NCBI RefSeq assembly: GCF_014202475.1
Contig: NZ_JACHGV010000020.1
Span: 1-64,000 of the forward strand
Source of the DNA: Streptomyces paradoxus
GTDB lineage: Bacteria > Actinomycetota > Actinomycetes > Streptomycetales > Streptomycetaceae
Direction: 5' to 3'
Length of the DNA: 64,000 nt
Shown here: one piece after another, positions 26,860-36,692 of the stretch
How positions within the stretch are numbered: the first letter of the stretch is position 1
How the letters are laid out: the number at the start of each line of letters is the position of its first letter
Notes under the pieces: model-generated
What the model was told of the DNA's origin: nothing
Database searches by the model: none
What the model saw: only the letters and a program-made list of their open reading frames with translations
Translations under genes and position numbers: made by a program

Positions 26860-29800
26860 GTCGTCCCCGCACACGCGGGGGTAGCTCGAGGTCGTCATGT
26901 TCCGTCGTGTCCTGCTGTGGGTCGTCCCCGCACACGCGGGGGTAGCTCGAGGTCGTCATGTTCCGTCGTGTCCTGCTGTGGGTCGTCCCCGCACACGCGG
27001 GGGTAGCTCCTGCCCATCGCCCCGTGGGAGAAGCTCCACAAGGTCGTCCCCGCACACGCGGGGGTAGCTCCGCGGGGGTGGTCAGCTGCTCCCACACGTC
27101 CGAGTCGTCCCCGCACACGCGGGGGTAGCTCCGTCATCACTGGCCAGTACCGGGCCTCGTGGCGGTCGTCCCCGCACACGCGGGGGTAGCTCTGGCTGTC
27201 GCCGCACTGGGCGGGCTCCTCCTGGGTCGTCCCCGCACACGCGGGGGTAGCTCTCCGACCTGGACTCTCTCGTCGGTCCAGACGGAGTCGTCCCCGCACA
27301 CGCGGGGGTAGCTCCGACAACCAGGTCAAGGTCGCCAAGAAGATCTTGTCGTCCCCGCACCCGCGGGGGTAGCTCGCCGGCAGGGGAGGCAGTGTTGATG
27401 GCCGCCATGTCGTCCCCGCGCATGCGGGGGTAGCTCTTACGACCCCGAACTTTGGTAGGTGGCGGGTCCGTCGTCCCCACACACGCGGGGGTAGCTCGCC
27501 CTTGGACGCGTTCTTGCCCGCGTAGTACAGGTCGTCCCCGCGCCCACGGGGGTAGCTCCACGTTCCAGGGCCACTACTCGATATGCAACGTGTCGTTCCC
27601 GCACCCGCGAGGGTGGCTCCCCGTCGATCGCCTGCACCGTGCTGGTCGTGGTGTCGTCCCCGCACACGAAGGAGTAGCTCCTACTGCAACCACGTGCGCG
27701 CGCTCATGGTGCAGTCGTCCCCGCACACGCGGGGGTAGCTCGGGGTTCAGCGCCATGACAGCGTTGAGGATTCCGTCATCCCCGCACCCGCGGGGTAGCT
27801 CCCGGTCGTCGTTGAGGAGGGATTCGATGAACTCGTCGTCCCCGCGCCCGCGGGGGTAGCTCCACGATGGCGGCATTGCCCTCGGGGCCCATATCGTCGT
27901 CCCCGCACACGCGGGGGTAGCTCCCCAGTGCCGGGGTACAGCGCCCTGGTCAGAGCGTCGGCCCCGCGCCCGCGGGGGTAGCTCCTCCTTGATCGCGTCT
28001 GCGGCAATGTCGGCGTCGTCATCCCCGCGCCCGCGGGGGTAGCCCTAAGGGTGTGCCCATTCAGGTACAGGTGAGCCAGTCGTCCCCGCGCCCGCGGGAG
28101 TAGCTCCCCGTCGCAGTCACTGCACGGGGTGCTGAAGGCGTCGTCCCCGCGCCCGCCGGGGTAGCTCTCCGTACACGATCGAAGGAAGGCGCCCCCGGCG
28201 GTCGTCCCCGCGCCTGCGGGGGTAGCTCCTGGGACACGGTCAAGGCGTACACGCTCGCCGCGTCGTCCCCGCGCCCGCGGGGATAGCTCGTACGGGCCGG
28301 AGGGGTCGCGGGGGGTGTAGCGGTGTCGTCCCCGCACCCGCGGGGGTAGCTCCCGCAACAAGGCGAAGGGCAACGCGTGGGAGCGGTCGTCCCCGCACAC
28401 GCGGAGGTAGCTCCGCCAGCGGCTCGTTCACCCCGAGCTGCTCTCCGAAGCGGTGCAGCTCGTACATTGCGGCCTGGTCGTCCCCGCGCATGCGGGGGTA
28501 GTTCCACGGAGTACTTGGCCGCAGACACGTCGTCCCCACACACGCGGCGGTAGCTCCTACTTCACCGCCTGCCGGTTGGCCACCGAGGTGTCGTCCCCGC
28601 GCCCGCAGGGGTAGCTCCGACTACACCGCGCTGTTCGCGGAGGAGTGCGTATCGTCCCCGCGCACGAGGGGGTAGCTCCACGCACCGACCCACGTTCCGC
28701 GACGCGGCATCGTCGTCTCCGCGCCGGCGGGGGTACCTCCGGCGGGAGCCGTGGTTCACCATGTACGAGTCGTCCCCGCACCCGCGGGGGTAGCTCGACC
28801 GTGGGTGACTTCCTGCGCACGCACGAGGGGTCGTCCCCGCACCCGCGGGGGTAGCTCCCTGTCATCGACCTGCTGGAGAGCTGACCGCCCGTCGTCCCCG
28901 CACCCGCGGGGGTAGCTCCCCGTATGTCGCCGAAGCCGACGCTCGCCAGATGTCGTCCCCGCACCCACGGGGGTAGCTCCTGCATGGTGCTCACCGAGGG
29001 CGCCGACTTCCCGTCGTCCCCGCACCTGCGGGGGTAGCTCTTTCACCTACAAGTACTGGCGGCCGATCGCCGGGTCGTCCCCGCGACCGCGGGGATAGCT
29101 CCTTCGTCAACGGCGGCCACGAAGCTATCGGCGTGTCGTCCCCGCACCCGCGGGGGTGACTCTGCCTTCTTCACGGCGGGCATGGCGGGGAGCGCGTCGT
29201 CCCCGCACCCGCTGGGGCAGCTCCATCCGCAACGCGGCCGGCATCCTCGACGCCTCGTCGTCCCCGCACCCGCGGGGGGGGGGGGAGCTCGGCGGCACCG
29301 GCGATGTGCTGGCCGCCTGCCGGGTCGTCCCCGACCCGCGGGGGTAGCTCGTTCCTCAACATCGAGGAGATCGCCACGATCATGTCGTCCCCGCAGCCGC
29401 GGGGGTATCTCGCGGTAGACGCCCGTACCCACGCCCTTCAGCACGTCGTCCCCGCGCCCGCGTGGGTAGCTCCTTGGCGTGGTACTTGTCGTATCGGGCC
29501 TTCAGGTCGTCCCCGCACACGCGGGGGTAGCTCCTCCCTGTGGGGCTGGGCGCAGGAAAGGACCCGCGTCCCGCGCCCCGCGGGGGTAGTTCGGTGATCA
29601 GGCCCTTCTCGTAGTTCTCCGCGTTGTCGTCCCCGCGCCCGCGGGGGTAGCTCCCTGGTCAAGAACGGACAGGCCGACCTCGCCGCGTCGTCCCCGCACC
29701 CGCGGGAGTAGCTCCCCGTCGCAGTCACTGCACGGGGTGCTGAACGCGTCGCCCCCGCGCCCGCGGGGGTAGCTCTCCGTACACGATCGAAGGAAGGCGC

Positions 29801-32600
29801 CCCCGGCGTCGTCCCCGCGCCCGCGGGGGTAGTTCGGAGCCGTCCGCCTACGGCACGACGGTGCTGGCGTCGTCCCCGCACCCGCGGGGGTAGCTCCTGC
29901 GGCAGCGGCAGCATGGGCAGCGCACTCTCGTCGTCCCCGCACCCGCGGGGGTAGCTCCTTGAAAGAGTGCGTCACCGTCGTGACGTACCCGTCGTCCCCG
30001 CACCCGCGGGGGTAGCTCCAGCTCCCGGGTGTCCCTGGCCCGCACGGCGGAGTCGTCCCCGCACCCGCGGGGGTAGCTCCTGGGTGGTGGCGCAGGTCAA
30101 GGGCGCGGTCACCGCGCCTGCTGGGGTAGCTCCGTGTCCATCTTCGGCCGGGGCCTTCGTGACTGGCCGTCCCCGCACTCGCGTGGGTAGCTCATCGTCC
30201 GGCCGCCCCGGTCCCATCCCAACCACGTTCGTCCCCGCGCCCGCGGGGGTAGCTCCATGCCGTGGTTGGTGCTGGTGTCGTCCCCGTACGCGGGGGTCGC
30301 TCCGCCTACCTGCGGGCCTGCCACGGCAACGTCCGGTCGTCCCCGCGCCCCGCGGGGGTAGCTCCGGAATCAGCTTGACGCGGCGCCAGAGACCCTCGTC
30401 GTCCCTGCACCCGCGGGGGTAGCTCGCGATCGAATGGGCAGATGTCCGGTTCAGTGGAGTCGTCCCCGCGCCAGCGAGGGTAGCTCCGCGATCCAGGCAC
30501 TGCCGAAGGTGATGAAGAGGTCGTCTCCGCGCCCGCGGGGGTAGTTCTTCTTGTCCCAGCCGCGCGGGTTGCGTGGATCGGTCGTCCCCGCGCCCGAGGG
30601 GGTAGTTCCCTGGTCAAGCAGCGTGCTCGTACCCTGGCGAAGTCGTCCCCGCGTTCGCGGGGGTAGCTCCCAGGAGAGCGGCGGCAACCCGCGCGCGGTC
30701 AAGTCGTCCCCGCACCCGCGGGGGTAGCTCCACGGACGGCAGCAACACAGACACGGAGTCCTGGTCGTCCCCGCACGCGGGGGCAGCTCCGGCGTCAACG
30801 TCGAGTCGCGCGCCGGCGATGGGGCGCCGCCCGCACACTCGGTGGTAGCTCCTTGGCCTACAACGGCACCGGGCGGCCCGAGCCGTCGTCCCCGCGCCCG
30901 CGGGGGTAGCCCCGGCATTTACAGCGTTGACGAAGTGCGCGCTACGTCGTCCCCGCGCTGCGGGGCAGCCGCCCTTGCCGGCGTTCTTGCCCGCGTCGTG
31001 CATGGCGTCCCCGCGCCCGCGGGGATAGCTCCCAGCTGTGGCCGCACATCCGCAAGGTCGTCGCGTCGTCCCCGCACCGGTGGGGGTAGCTCTCACTTCG
31101 CCCCGATGATTAAGGACGTACTTGGGTCGTCCCCGCGCCCGCGGGGGTAGCTCCACCTGAGCGCCGACGGCCGGGTACTCGCTGAAAGTCGTCCCCGCAC
31201 CCGCGGGGTAGTTCGGCGAAGGGGCAGATCCATACCTCCCTCGGGCTCGTCGTCCCCGCACCCGCGGGGTAGCTCAGGCATGAGGTGGCCGCTCGCCACC
31301 GGCGCGTCGCGGGGGTAGCTCCACGTCTTCCCAGATGGCGCAGGTGTCGAGAACGTCGTCCCCCACGCCCGCGGGGGTAGCTCCGGTATCCACGTCGAGT
31401 ACTGCAGCAGGACCGATGTCCTCCCCGCACCTGCGGGGTAGCCTCAGCGCCCATGCTGGAGGAGATGACTCTGAGCGAGTCATCCCCGCACCTGCGGGGG
31501 TAGCTCTTCCTCGTCGGCGAGCTCGACCAGGCCGAGCGGGTCGTCCCCGCACCCGCGGGGGTAGCTCCGGCATCGGGGGTGGGAACGTCTCGAGGTTGTC
31601 GTCGTCCCCGTGCACGCGGGGGTAGCTCGCCCTGGGCGGAGCAAGTCGAAGCGGCTTTCGGGTCGTCCCCGCATCTGGGGGTAGCTCCTGGCCTTCGATC
31701 ACGGCTCAAGTGTTGGTCCGGTCGTTCCCGCGCCCGCGGGGGTAGCTCTCCGGGTGGGCGCCGGCAGCGCACGATCGGGTAGTCATCCCCGCGCCTGCGG
31801 GGGTAGCTCCGCCGACGGGAACGCCCGGTACTACAGGGTCGCGTCGTCCCCGCGCCCGCAGGGGTAGACCACGGTCGGGCCAGACCGAACATCTGGCTGG
31901 CGTCGTCCCTGCACCCGCGGGGGTAGTTCCTCCTTCAGGGCGTCCGCGACAATGTCCGTGTCGTCCTCCTCGCACACGCGGGGGTAGCTCGAGCTTTCCC
32001 AGGTCCACCCCGTAGACCTTGACGTCGCCCCGCCCCCGCGGGGGTAGCTCCTTCCCGCTTCAGGTCCTCATGACCAATGACGAGTCGTCCCCGCGCCCGC
32101 GGAGGTAGCTCGGACGCTGTCCGGATCGCCGGGGACAGCGGGATGTTGTCCCCGCACCAGCTGGGATAGATCTGAAGACGGGCCGGACACCGCGTCTCCA
32201 CTCGCGTCGTCCCCGCACCCGCGGGGGTAGCTCCTAGACTGACCGCGAAACCATCAGCCGCGTCTCGTCGTCCGCGCGCTTGCGGGGGTAGCTCGACGTC
32301 GCGGCTCTGGTTGGCGGCGTCGTTGAAGTCGTCCCGGCGCCTGCGGGGGTAGCTCAAAGGCTTCCCTGCGGCTACGCAAGGGCGAGGTGTCGTCTCCGCG
32401 CCCGCGGGAGTAGCTCCCTCCTCAGCCCGACGACGGAGACCTCGACCCGTCGTCCCCGCACACGCGGGGGTAGCTTCTTCCTGCACACGCTCGGGATGGC
32501 TTCGGGCGTTCGTCGTCTCCGCAGACGCGGGGGTAGCTCCCCGCTGGGGGTGTCGGCCCACAGGCCGTAGAGGTCGTCCCACTCGCCGCGGCTCAGTAGC
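26860..32600 (+). CRISPR. Large type I-E CRISPR array, about 95 repeats
   Basis: By hand count 95 repeats and 94 spacers. The repeat is 28 bp: GTCGTCCCCGCAC then (A/C)CGCGGGGGTAGCTC, with a CCCCGC/GCGGGG hairpin. Most units are 61 bp (33-bp spacers). Leader-end repeats (26860-27310) are almost identical (CACACGCGG form); far repeats vary more, and the last at 32573 is poor. Oddities: spacers 1 and 2 are identical; a two-spacer block at 28079-28200 recurs at 29687-29807; spacer 28414-28476 is 63 bp and the next only 24 bp; the repeat at 29257 has a long G run; the repeat at 31305 is truncated. The array diverges from cas3, is read rightward, and matches the repeats of the small array. Confidence 0.97.
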
Positions 32601-32772
32601 CACGCGATGGAGACACGTTGTCTGCGGCGGTGTGGCCGGGCCTCCACCGCCGCAGGCGAAGTGCCTCTGCGTCCGTCGAACGGGTGAAGGTCCTCATCTC
32701 TGCGCAACCGCCGGACCAGGGTGCGAGTCCTGCACAGGCGACACCACCCGCTCGAACCTGGGGAGCCCGCTC

Positions 32773-33267
32773 TTGCGCAAGACCCTCGTCACGGCTGCCG
32801 CTGTTGCGGCCGGCGCGCTGACCGCCCTGTCCTTCGTTCCCGCCCACGCCGCCGAGTACAGCTCGGCACTGAAGATCCGCGGAGTTCAGTACGACGCGCC
32901 GGGCCGGGACTCCAACAGCTGCTCCTCCGGCAACACCCGCGAGGAGTACCTGACGGTGAAGAACTACTCCTCCCGCTCGACGATCAACCTCAAGGACTAC
33001 GTCGTCAAGGACGCCACCGGTAACCGCTTCACCTTCACCGCCAACCACTACCTGCAGCCCGGCGACTACGTGAAGCTGCGCGGCGGCCACGGCACCGACT
33101 CCGACACCCACAACGTCGTCTACCGCGACAGCTGCAACTTCCTGTGGAACAACGACAAGGACACCATCTACCTCTACAAGCCCTCAGGCAGCCGCGCCGA
33201 CGTCCACGCCTACACCAAGACCAACGACGACCCCGACGGCAACGGCTACATCAACTTCCACGGTTAA
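32773..33267 (+). CDS. Secreted lamin-tail-domain (LTD) protein
   Basis: 164 aa from TTG 32773 (GGGGAG 7 nt upstream). A Sec signal peptide is plain: LRKTLVTAAAVAAGALTALS with cleavage after PAHA (about residue 27). The mature part is one LTD beta-sandwich: ALKIRGVQYDAPGRD, EEYLTVKNYSS, INLKDYVVKDATGNRFTF, LQPGDYVKLRGGHGTD, HNVVYRDSCNFLWNNDKDTI. Such proteins are common extracellular proteins of Streptomyces, with a possible role in binding or nuclease-like assemblies, but no enzyme residues are seen here. It lies 172 bp past the CRISPR array and is not linked to it functionally. Confidence 0.85.
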   Translation: MRKTLVTAAAVAAGALTALSFVPAHAAEYSSALKIRGVQYDAPGRDSNSCSSGNTREEYLTVKNYSSRSTINLKDYVVKDATGNRFTFTANHYLQPGDYVKLRGGHGTDSDTHNVVYRDSCNFLWNNDKDTIYLYKPSGSRADVHAYTKTNDDPDGNGYINFHG

Positions 33268-33275
33268 GACCACCC

Positions 33276-33302
33276 GCCGGCCAGACCCGGCCCCGGGCCG
33301 GC
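33276..33302 (+). terminator. Hairpin after the LTD gene
   Basis: Stem GCCGGCC / GGCCGGC with a GC-rich 13-nt loop, 9 bp past the TAA at 33267. Probably the LTD terminator. Confidence 0.5.
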
Positions 33303-33499
33303 TGCCCAGCCCGCCTCAGCCCCTGGCTGCGGGGCGTCGCTGAGGTGAAGTTCCAGGACTGCACTCCCAGCGCCTCGTTGTGTAGTGCGCCACCGGCTGG
33401 CCCGTCGACGAGCACACCGAAACCTCCGCGCAGCTTCACGTTGTCGCTCGCGTACCTCGGGTCTTGGGTGACCGCTGCCCGCCCCAGAGGAGAGCTGCT

Positions 33500-33889
33500 G
33501 TGGTCACGGAAACACTCGAAGGGACAAAGAGGTCCATGGACGAGAAAAAGGGACGTCGGTACGGCAGCGGCCACACAGCTGGGCCAGGTCAGAGACAGGT
33601 CGGCCGAACCAAGCGCGCCTCCGGCAAGCTCGTGCGCATGTACCGCCGCTACCATGCGTGGCGTGCCCCGTTCCCGCTGTGGGCGAGGATCGTGTGCGAC
33701 ATCCTGTTTTGGGCCGTCACGGCCGCCGCGGCCTACGTCGCCATCGGCAGCCTGTGCGGGGCCATCCTTATCGCAGCTCCCCTACTCGGGTTCCTCGGAC
33801 TCGCGTCGGGCAAGGAGCACGACGACGGCATCGACTGGAGCGACCACCGAATGGGAGGGCAGCCCAAGAACCCCGGGCCCAAATTTTAG
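33500..33889 (+). CDS. Small membrane protein
   Basis: 129 aa from GTG 33500 (GAGGAGAG upstream); an ATG at 33536 would give 117 aa. The N-terminal 60 residues are basic and polar (KRASGKLVRMYRRYHAW). Two hydrophobic helices follow: IVCDILFWAVTAAAAYVAIG and CGAILIAAPLLGFLGLAS. The end is polar and acidic, then PKNPGPKF. Two-pass membrane protein of unknown function; a strong terminator follows at 33921. Confidence 0.6.
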   Translation: MVTETLEGTKRSMDEKKGRRYGSGHTAGPGQRQVGRTKRASGKLVRMYRRYHAWRAPFPLWARIVCDILFWAVTAAAAYVAIGSLCGAILIAAPLLGFLGLASGKEHDDGIDWSDHRMGGQPKNPGPKF

Positions 33890-33920
33890 AGCCGTCGCAC
33901 CGGCGCTCCCCGATGTGTTC

Positions 33921-33953
33921 TTCGGTTGGGGCGGCACAGCCGCCCCAACCGAA
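33921..33953. terminator. Bidirectional terminator hairpin
   Basis: 14-bp perfect stem TTCGGTTGGGGCGG / CCGCCCCAACCGAA with a 5-nt loop. It lies between the convergent genes ending at 33889 (+) and 33972 (-) and can serve both. Confidence 0.75.
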
Positions 33954-33971
33954 GGCGCGCATGATCGCGGA

Positions 33972-34595
33972 TCAGGAGTAGTCGCCGCGTCCGGCCCTGC
34001 GCAGGATGTCGCGTTCCCGGCCGGTCTGGGTCTCGAGTGAGTCCTCGTGGTCGATGACGATCGTGTCGTTAGCCGGCTGGGCTCGTACCTGAGCCCCGTA
34101 GGTGTCTGTCGCTTGCACCAGGAGAGCGTCCTGGTGTGCGGCGGGCCAGCTCTGGATCAGGTACGACTCCACGGCTTCGTCCAGCGTCGTCTGGTCGACG
34201 GCCCTGTCCCGGCCGAGCGCGTGGACGCGCAGCCGGTATGAGCCGGGGCCCTGGGATGCCAGCGAGGGCAGATCCGCAGGGTCGTCCATGGATGACGTCA
34301 CGAGCAGTTCCCCCGACGGGGAGTCGCAGGAGATCTCGGCGATCTCCTCCCAGCCCCGGGCGGGCATGGGCCGCTTGGAGTGCGGCTCGACGGTGACGTG
34401 GACGTCTCCGGTGTGGATCCCGGTGGTCACCTCGATGGCTCCGCCGTCGGCGGCTACCAGGCCGGTGTGGCTTGCGTCCAGGTCGTCGGCCACCGGCCCT
34501 TGTGGGTCCGTGATCTGGAAGAGGTGGTACTCGGCGTGCACCAGGGCTGTGCCTGTACGGGCTGGCTCGTTCACGGTCGCCTCGTCTGGTCTCAT
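33972..34595 (-). CDS. Acidic hypothetical protein, candidate immunity protein
   Basis: 207 aa from ATG 34595. Rich in Asp/Glu, with beta-strand-like stretches (AEYHLFQITDPQG, GDVHVTVEPHSKR, GELLVTSSMDD, SYRLRVHALGRD). I do not recognise the family. It begins 10 bp after the end of a NucA/NucB-type nuclease tip on the same strand. The toxin-then-small-acidic-gene order is the usual toxin-immunity layout, so an antitoxin/immunity role is plausible but inferred from context alone. The open frame extends to 34685 without support. Confidence 0.55.
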   Translation of the reverse strand: MRPDEATVNEPARTGTALVHAEYHLFQITDPQGPVADDLDASHTGLVAADGGAIEVTTGIHTGDVHVTVEPHSKRPMPARGWEEIAEISCDSPSGELLVTSSMDDPADLPSLASQGPGSYRLRVHALGRDRAVDQTTLDEAVESYLIQSWPAAHQDALLVQATDTYGAQVRAQPANDTIVIDHEDSLETQTGRERDILRRAGRGDYS

Positions 34596-34605
34596 CTGGT
34601 TGGGG

Positions 34606-34925
34606 CTACCTGATCCATACCAGGAACCGGTCGCCTTCCAGGACGCGGCTGTAGGTGTAGAAGCCCTTGAGCGCCTTGCCCGCATCGGTGTTCTGCCTGG
34701 CGTTGATCATGCGGCGGCTGTACTCACCGCCGCTGTGTTTAGCGCCCTGCCAGGTGCTGGCGAAGGGGTACTCGTCGCAGGACTTGCCCGGTGGGCGCAC
34801 CAGGCTCGACGGGCACGCCTTCTCCCGGTTCTGGTCGATCTTCCTGCGGTCGGTGAGCCGGATAGGACGGGACTTGGCTGAAAGGAGTTGAAGGAGCGGC
34901 CCCGAGTCGAGGTCGTCCGGGAAGA
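34606..34925 (-). pseudogene. Orphan C-terminal tip of a NucA/NucB-type DNase toxin
   Basis: The minus frame reads LTDRRKIDQNREKACPSS, RPPGKSCDEYPFASTWQGAK and GGEYSRRMINARQNTDAGK, then DRFLVWIR. The C-D-E-Y-P-F-A-S and R-x-x-N-x-x-Q-N-x-x-A-G motifs are those of the NucA/NucB sporulation nuclease/toxin domain. There is an in-frame TGA at about 34926 and no start except an internal GTG at 34800. The delivery part (secretion domain, RHS or similar) is missing. It looks like a displaced toxin tip kept with its putative immunity gene. The GTG-started piece still contains the C-D-E-Y motif, so activity is not fully excluded. Confidence 0.7.
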
Positions 34926-34972
34926 CGTCATCTCACCTGGGCGACCTCGACGTCTCCAGCGGCCTCGACTCG

Positions 34973-35743
34973 CTACTCCGGGCCAGTGACCGACGGCAGC
35001 GCCTCGACGACGAAGAACAGGAAGCAGGGCTTGGTCGAAAGGTCGTCGAAGCCGTCGGGGAACAGTGCCCGGGCGGCTGGGTCAGGCTGCGGCTCGCTGA
35101 TGACGGACAGGCCAAAACCCGCGGTCGTGAAAGCGTCGATCATTGCATGCAACGGCTTTCGCCAGAGTCGCATCGGGGTGGACTGCCCGCCGAGCATCCA
35201 GTCGAAGGTGTAGCTCGTGGTCGCGAAGTAGTCGGGCCGAGGGTCCCGGAACGTGTACGCCGTGACCGGGTGATCCACGGACACGATCAGCCGGCCGCCG
35301 GGCCTGAGTACTCGCCGAAACTCGGCCAGCGTCGGCCCCCAGTTCTCCAGGTAGTGCAGGACCAGGGACGCGACGACGTCGTCGAACGCGCCGTCCTTGA
35401 ACGGCAGGCGCTCGCCCAGGTCGGCCAGGTGCAGGGCTACGTCATCACCGAGCCTCTGCCTGGCCAGTGCGAGCATCCCGGCGCTGGCGTCAATCCCGGT
35501 GACGACCGCGCCGCGGTCCCGCAGTGCGGCGGTCAGTGGGCCCGAGCCGCAGCCAGCGTCCAAAACTCGGTGGCCAGCCACGTCTCCGGCGAGGGCTAAC
35601 ATCGCGGGCCGTTCGTAGTACGCGTTCACGAGGTTGTTCTCGTTCTCCGCCGCGTATGCCTCGGCAAAACTGTCATAGTCGTTCACCCGGGCCGGTCCCG
35701 CAGAATCGGCGAAGCTCTCGGGTATGTCGGTTGCTTGTCCCAT
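34973..35743 (-). CDS. Class I SAM-dependent methyltransferase
   Basis: 256 aa, complete. Motif I is RVLDAGCGSGPLTAAL (residues ~59-74), followed by VVTGIDASAGMLALARQRL with the acidic residue that binds SAM ribose, then FDDVVASLVLHYLENW and LRPGGRLIVSVDHP. This is the Methyltransf_11/UbiE-like small-molecule type. The methyl acceptor cannot be told. It is upstream of the nuclease tip, same strand, and not obviously part of the peptide cluster that begins at 37315. Confidence 0.85.
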   Translation of the reverse strand: MGQATDIPESFADSAGPARVNDYDSFAEAYAAENENNLVNAYYERPAMLALAGDVAGHRVLDAGCGSGPLTAALRDRGAVVTGIDASAGMLALARQRLGDDVALHLADLGERLPFKDGAFDDVVASLVLHYLENWGPTLAEFRRVLRPGGRLIVSVDHPVTAYTFRDPRPDYFATTSYTFDWMLGGQSTPMRLWRKPLHAMIDAFTTAGFGLSVISEPQPDPAARALFPDGFDDLSTKPCFLFFVVEALPSVTGPE

Positions 35744-35889
35744 CGTCGCAGCCTAGGCCAGGCGGGTTTGCCGCACCGAATAGCGCAAGGTCGGAACACT
35801 GCCTCTTCGCCAGTAGGTCCGCGAGACGAGCGAGGCGATCGTCGGCGCGGTCACCAGCTCCCTGGCAGCTCCCCGCACGTTGCTGCTCG

Positions 35890-36360
35890 GCAGGTACGAC
35901 GACCAAGGCCGCCTTCAGTACATCGGCTAGCACCACGACCCTCGCCCGGGCGGCAGGTGCTGTGGTCGCCGGCCTGCTCGCTCGAGGGCGGCGCGGGCAT
36001 CCGTGGACGGGATGGTCGTTCGCTGCCGGGTGGGGCAGCCAGGAAGAACTGATCGTCACGCTGGTGGAACCCGAGCTGGTGGTGGAGGTCGGCGTCGACG
36101 TCGCCCGCGACGCCTCCGGCAGGTGGCGTCATCCCGCGCGCTGCTTCCTTGTGACCGGTGCTGGCTTCTGGTGGGCCAGTGCGGGAGACATCCGACGTGT
36201 GCGGGACTGGCGCACCCTCACGGGACAGGCCGCCTCAGTCACCGTCGTGGGTCCGGTGTTCCTGCGCTCCGGGCTGTTTCTTCTTGTCCTCGGAGCTGCC
36301 GCTCTCGGCCTGTATCAGCTCGTAGACGCTGCGCCTTACGGCAGCTGGTTGTACAGCTAG
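35890..36360 (+). pseudogene. ATP-dependent DNA ligase C-terminal remnant fused to an unrelated membrane tail
   Basis: The plus frame first reads AAGAVVAGLLARGRRGHPW and WGSQEELIVTLVEPELVVEV, then DVARDASGRWRHPAR, which is the end of the OB domain of Streptomyces ATP-dependent (LigD-type) DNA ligases. The ligase part stops short there. From about 36150 the same frame continues with CFLVTGAGFWWASAGDIRRV and a hydrophobic helix (LFLLVLGAAALGLYQLV), which is not ligase. There is no good start. This is a chimera of two gene ends, made by deletion. Confidence 0.6.
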
Positions 36361-36692
36361 AACTTGCCCTCAACCGGCAAGCGGTCACATGAACACTGCA
36401 AGCCAGAACACTGCCAGCGGCTCGGCGGGAGTGATCACGGCGCGTCGTCCTTCTTGTTCGTGACCGCGTCCAGTTAGGGCCAGCCTGTGTCCTTGTCGAG
36501 GCGGCCAACGACCGACTTCCCTCCCCCCTTTACCCCAGACAGCGGATCAGATCAGGCGTGCCAACCAGGACCGGGAGGCCTTCAGGCTCGTGGAGCACAT
36601 CGTCGGCACGGGATCGTGGCCAGCGGACGCGAGCTGGGTGGTCGACCGCTGACAGCTGCAGCTTTCCGTCTTGCTGGGGCAAGATAGGGGTC
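36361..36692. other. Gap without a convincing gene
   Basis: About 330 bp. Only short frames in shadow orientation; no hairpin or repeat stands out. The right end holds the upstream region of the GNAT gene. Confidence 0.4.

Noticed and set aside
16840..32600. Type II, III or V CRISPR components, tracrRNA or anti-CRISPR genes
   Set aside because: All cas genes fit type I-E; no Cas9/Cas10/Cas12-like protein or tracrRNA-like anti-repeat is seen. Small unknown genes nearby give no anti-CRISPR evidence.
26621..32603. Many open frames across the large array with repeated ELPPRVRGR or RGGSS peptides
   Set aside because: They are translations of the CRISPR repeats (61-bp units), on both strands, without starts or gene context.
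34973..36360. Continuous plus frames suggesting a gene opposite the methyltransferase
   Set aside because: The methyltransferase motifs on the minus strand are unambiguous; only the ligase-tail part right of 35890 has coding character on the plus strand.
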